From the NCBI GenBank assembly GCA_000995415.1, contig LCEX01000007.1, forward strand, positions 1-32,665: a stretch of 32,665 nucleotides of DNA. The letters are read 5' to 3'. Below, in pieces: positions 32,260 through 32,665 of the stretch. This DNA is from Candidatus Gottesmanbacteria bacterium GW2011_GWC1_43_10 (GTDB lineage: Bacteria; Patescibacteriota; Microgenomatia; UBA10105). A model generated the notes under the pieces. It had not been told where the DNA came from. It ran no database searches and saw only the letters and a program-made list of their open reading frames with translations. How positions within the stretch are numbered: position 1 is the first letter of the stretch; each line of letters starts with the position of its first letter. Position numbers and translations under genes: made by a program.

Positions 32260-32665
32260 TCACGTCAAATCAGAGGTGGCCGCCGTTTCTGCCTCTAATA
32301 CCCGGTTTATGACTGCATACGAGAATCCTCGCCGGAGAAGCAGATTTTGCAGCTTGAGGCGCAACTTGAGTGGGGGCAGCTTTTGCCAAAAAGTGAGCTT
32401 TTTAGCTACAATTTGCCTTGCCAGACCAATTTGAGTGGTTTCATCCAGGTGTTTTGTCAAGACTTCCTGGATAATATCTGTGGAAATCCCTTTTTGTTTA
32501 AGTTCCATTTGGAGTGCCCGACTACCTTTGGGTCTAAAAGTCAAACGCTGCTCGACGAACCACTCTGCAAATTTTTCATCGTTTAACCAGTTTTTGGCTG
32601 TGAGCTGATTTAACACTGTTTTTTGGGTAAGTTCGCCGACTTCGTGGCGGGTGAGATAATCTCCA
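32260..32665 (-). CDS. recX: RecX-family regulator of RecA, 5' end cut by window edge
   Basis: The track begins at an internal GTG (32616), but the frame stays open to the window end, adding GDYLTRHEVGELTQKT before it, which fits RecX's repeated helix-bundle pattern. Visible: the LTAKNWLNDEKFAEWFVEQR-type unit and RPKGSRALQMELKQKGIS, which is the family's most recognisable block. RecX binds RecA filaments and limits their activity. The N-terminal part lies outside the window. Confidence 0.88.
   Translation of the reverse strand, partial: GDYLTRHEVGELTQKTVLNQLTAKNWLNDEKFAEWFVEQRLTFRPKGSRALQMELKQKGISTDIIQEVLTKHLDETTQIGLARQIVAKKLTFWQKLPPLKLRLKLQNLLLRRGFSYAVINRVLEAETAATSDLT

Noticed and set aside
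1-32665. tRNA, rRNA or riboswitch genes
   Set aside because: No intergenic stretch showed a T-arm, cloverleaf or known aptamer core by eye.

Overview
The window looks like a piece of a streamlined bacterial chromosome, most likely from the Candidate Phyla Radiation (Patescibacteria, Microgenomates-like). The reasons are indirect: short intergenic gaps, many start/stop overlaps, an ABC-2 transporter with four small permeases, class-I LysRS-type sequences, NB-ARC/TPR regulators, secreted M23 proteins, and many short palindromic repeats, some lying in frame inside housekeeping genes. No rRNA, tRNA, phage or CRISPR was seen. The standard code (TGA = stop) fits all genes. The taxonomic placement is inference.

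Left part (1-6890): a four-gene, leftward, tightly coupled operon whose gene order matches the methylphosphonate (MPn) pathway: PEP mutase (EDK-x5-NS), phosphonopyruvate decarboxylase, an iron-type phosphonoacetaldehyde reductase, and a HEPD/MPnS-family non-heme iron dioxygenase with an H-x3-Q...H ligand pattern as in methylphosphonate synthase. Together they would turn PEP into 2-hydroxyethylphosphonate and then methylphosphonate or hydroxymethylphosphonate. A perfect TATAAT lies upstream of the first gene. The right flank holds an endonuclease/exonuclease/phosphatase-fold enzyme, a pol-beta-type nucleotidyltransferase and a small zinc-ribbon protein. The left edge shows the possible end of a membrane protein. 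This operon is the most notable content of the window.

Middle (6947-19763): a soluble GAF histidine kinase, divergent from a class-I lysyl-tRNA-synthetase-like protein that lacks a recognisable KMSKS loop. An unusual aldehyde dehydrogenase, an EamA-type exporter, a 7-8-TM protein and a 96-residue unknown follow in the same direction. Then come a cysteine hydrolase, a large XRE/NB-ARC/TPR STAND regulator divergent from a degenerate Nudix protein with a palindrome-rich region between them, and a secreted M23 metallopeptidase followed by a small membrane-anchored protein.

Right part (19800-32665): almost all leftward and mostly core. It holds an AI-2E/PerM exporter, miaA and miaB (both carrying in-frame palindromic insertions), a HAD phosphatase, a dihydroorotate dehydrogenase with a class-1-like active-site Cys in a class-2-like scaffold, an ABC-2 exporter (one ATPase, two permease pairs that look duplicated), HU, an RNase Y lacking its membrane anchor, and a recX cut by the window edge. 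Several families of nested inverted repeats decorate the intergenic spaces here.
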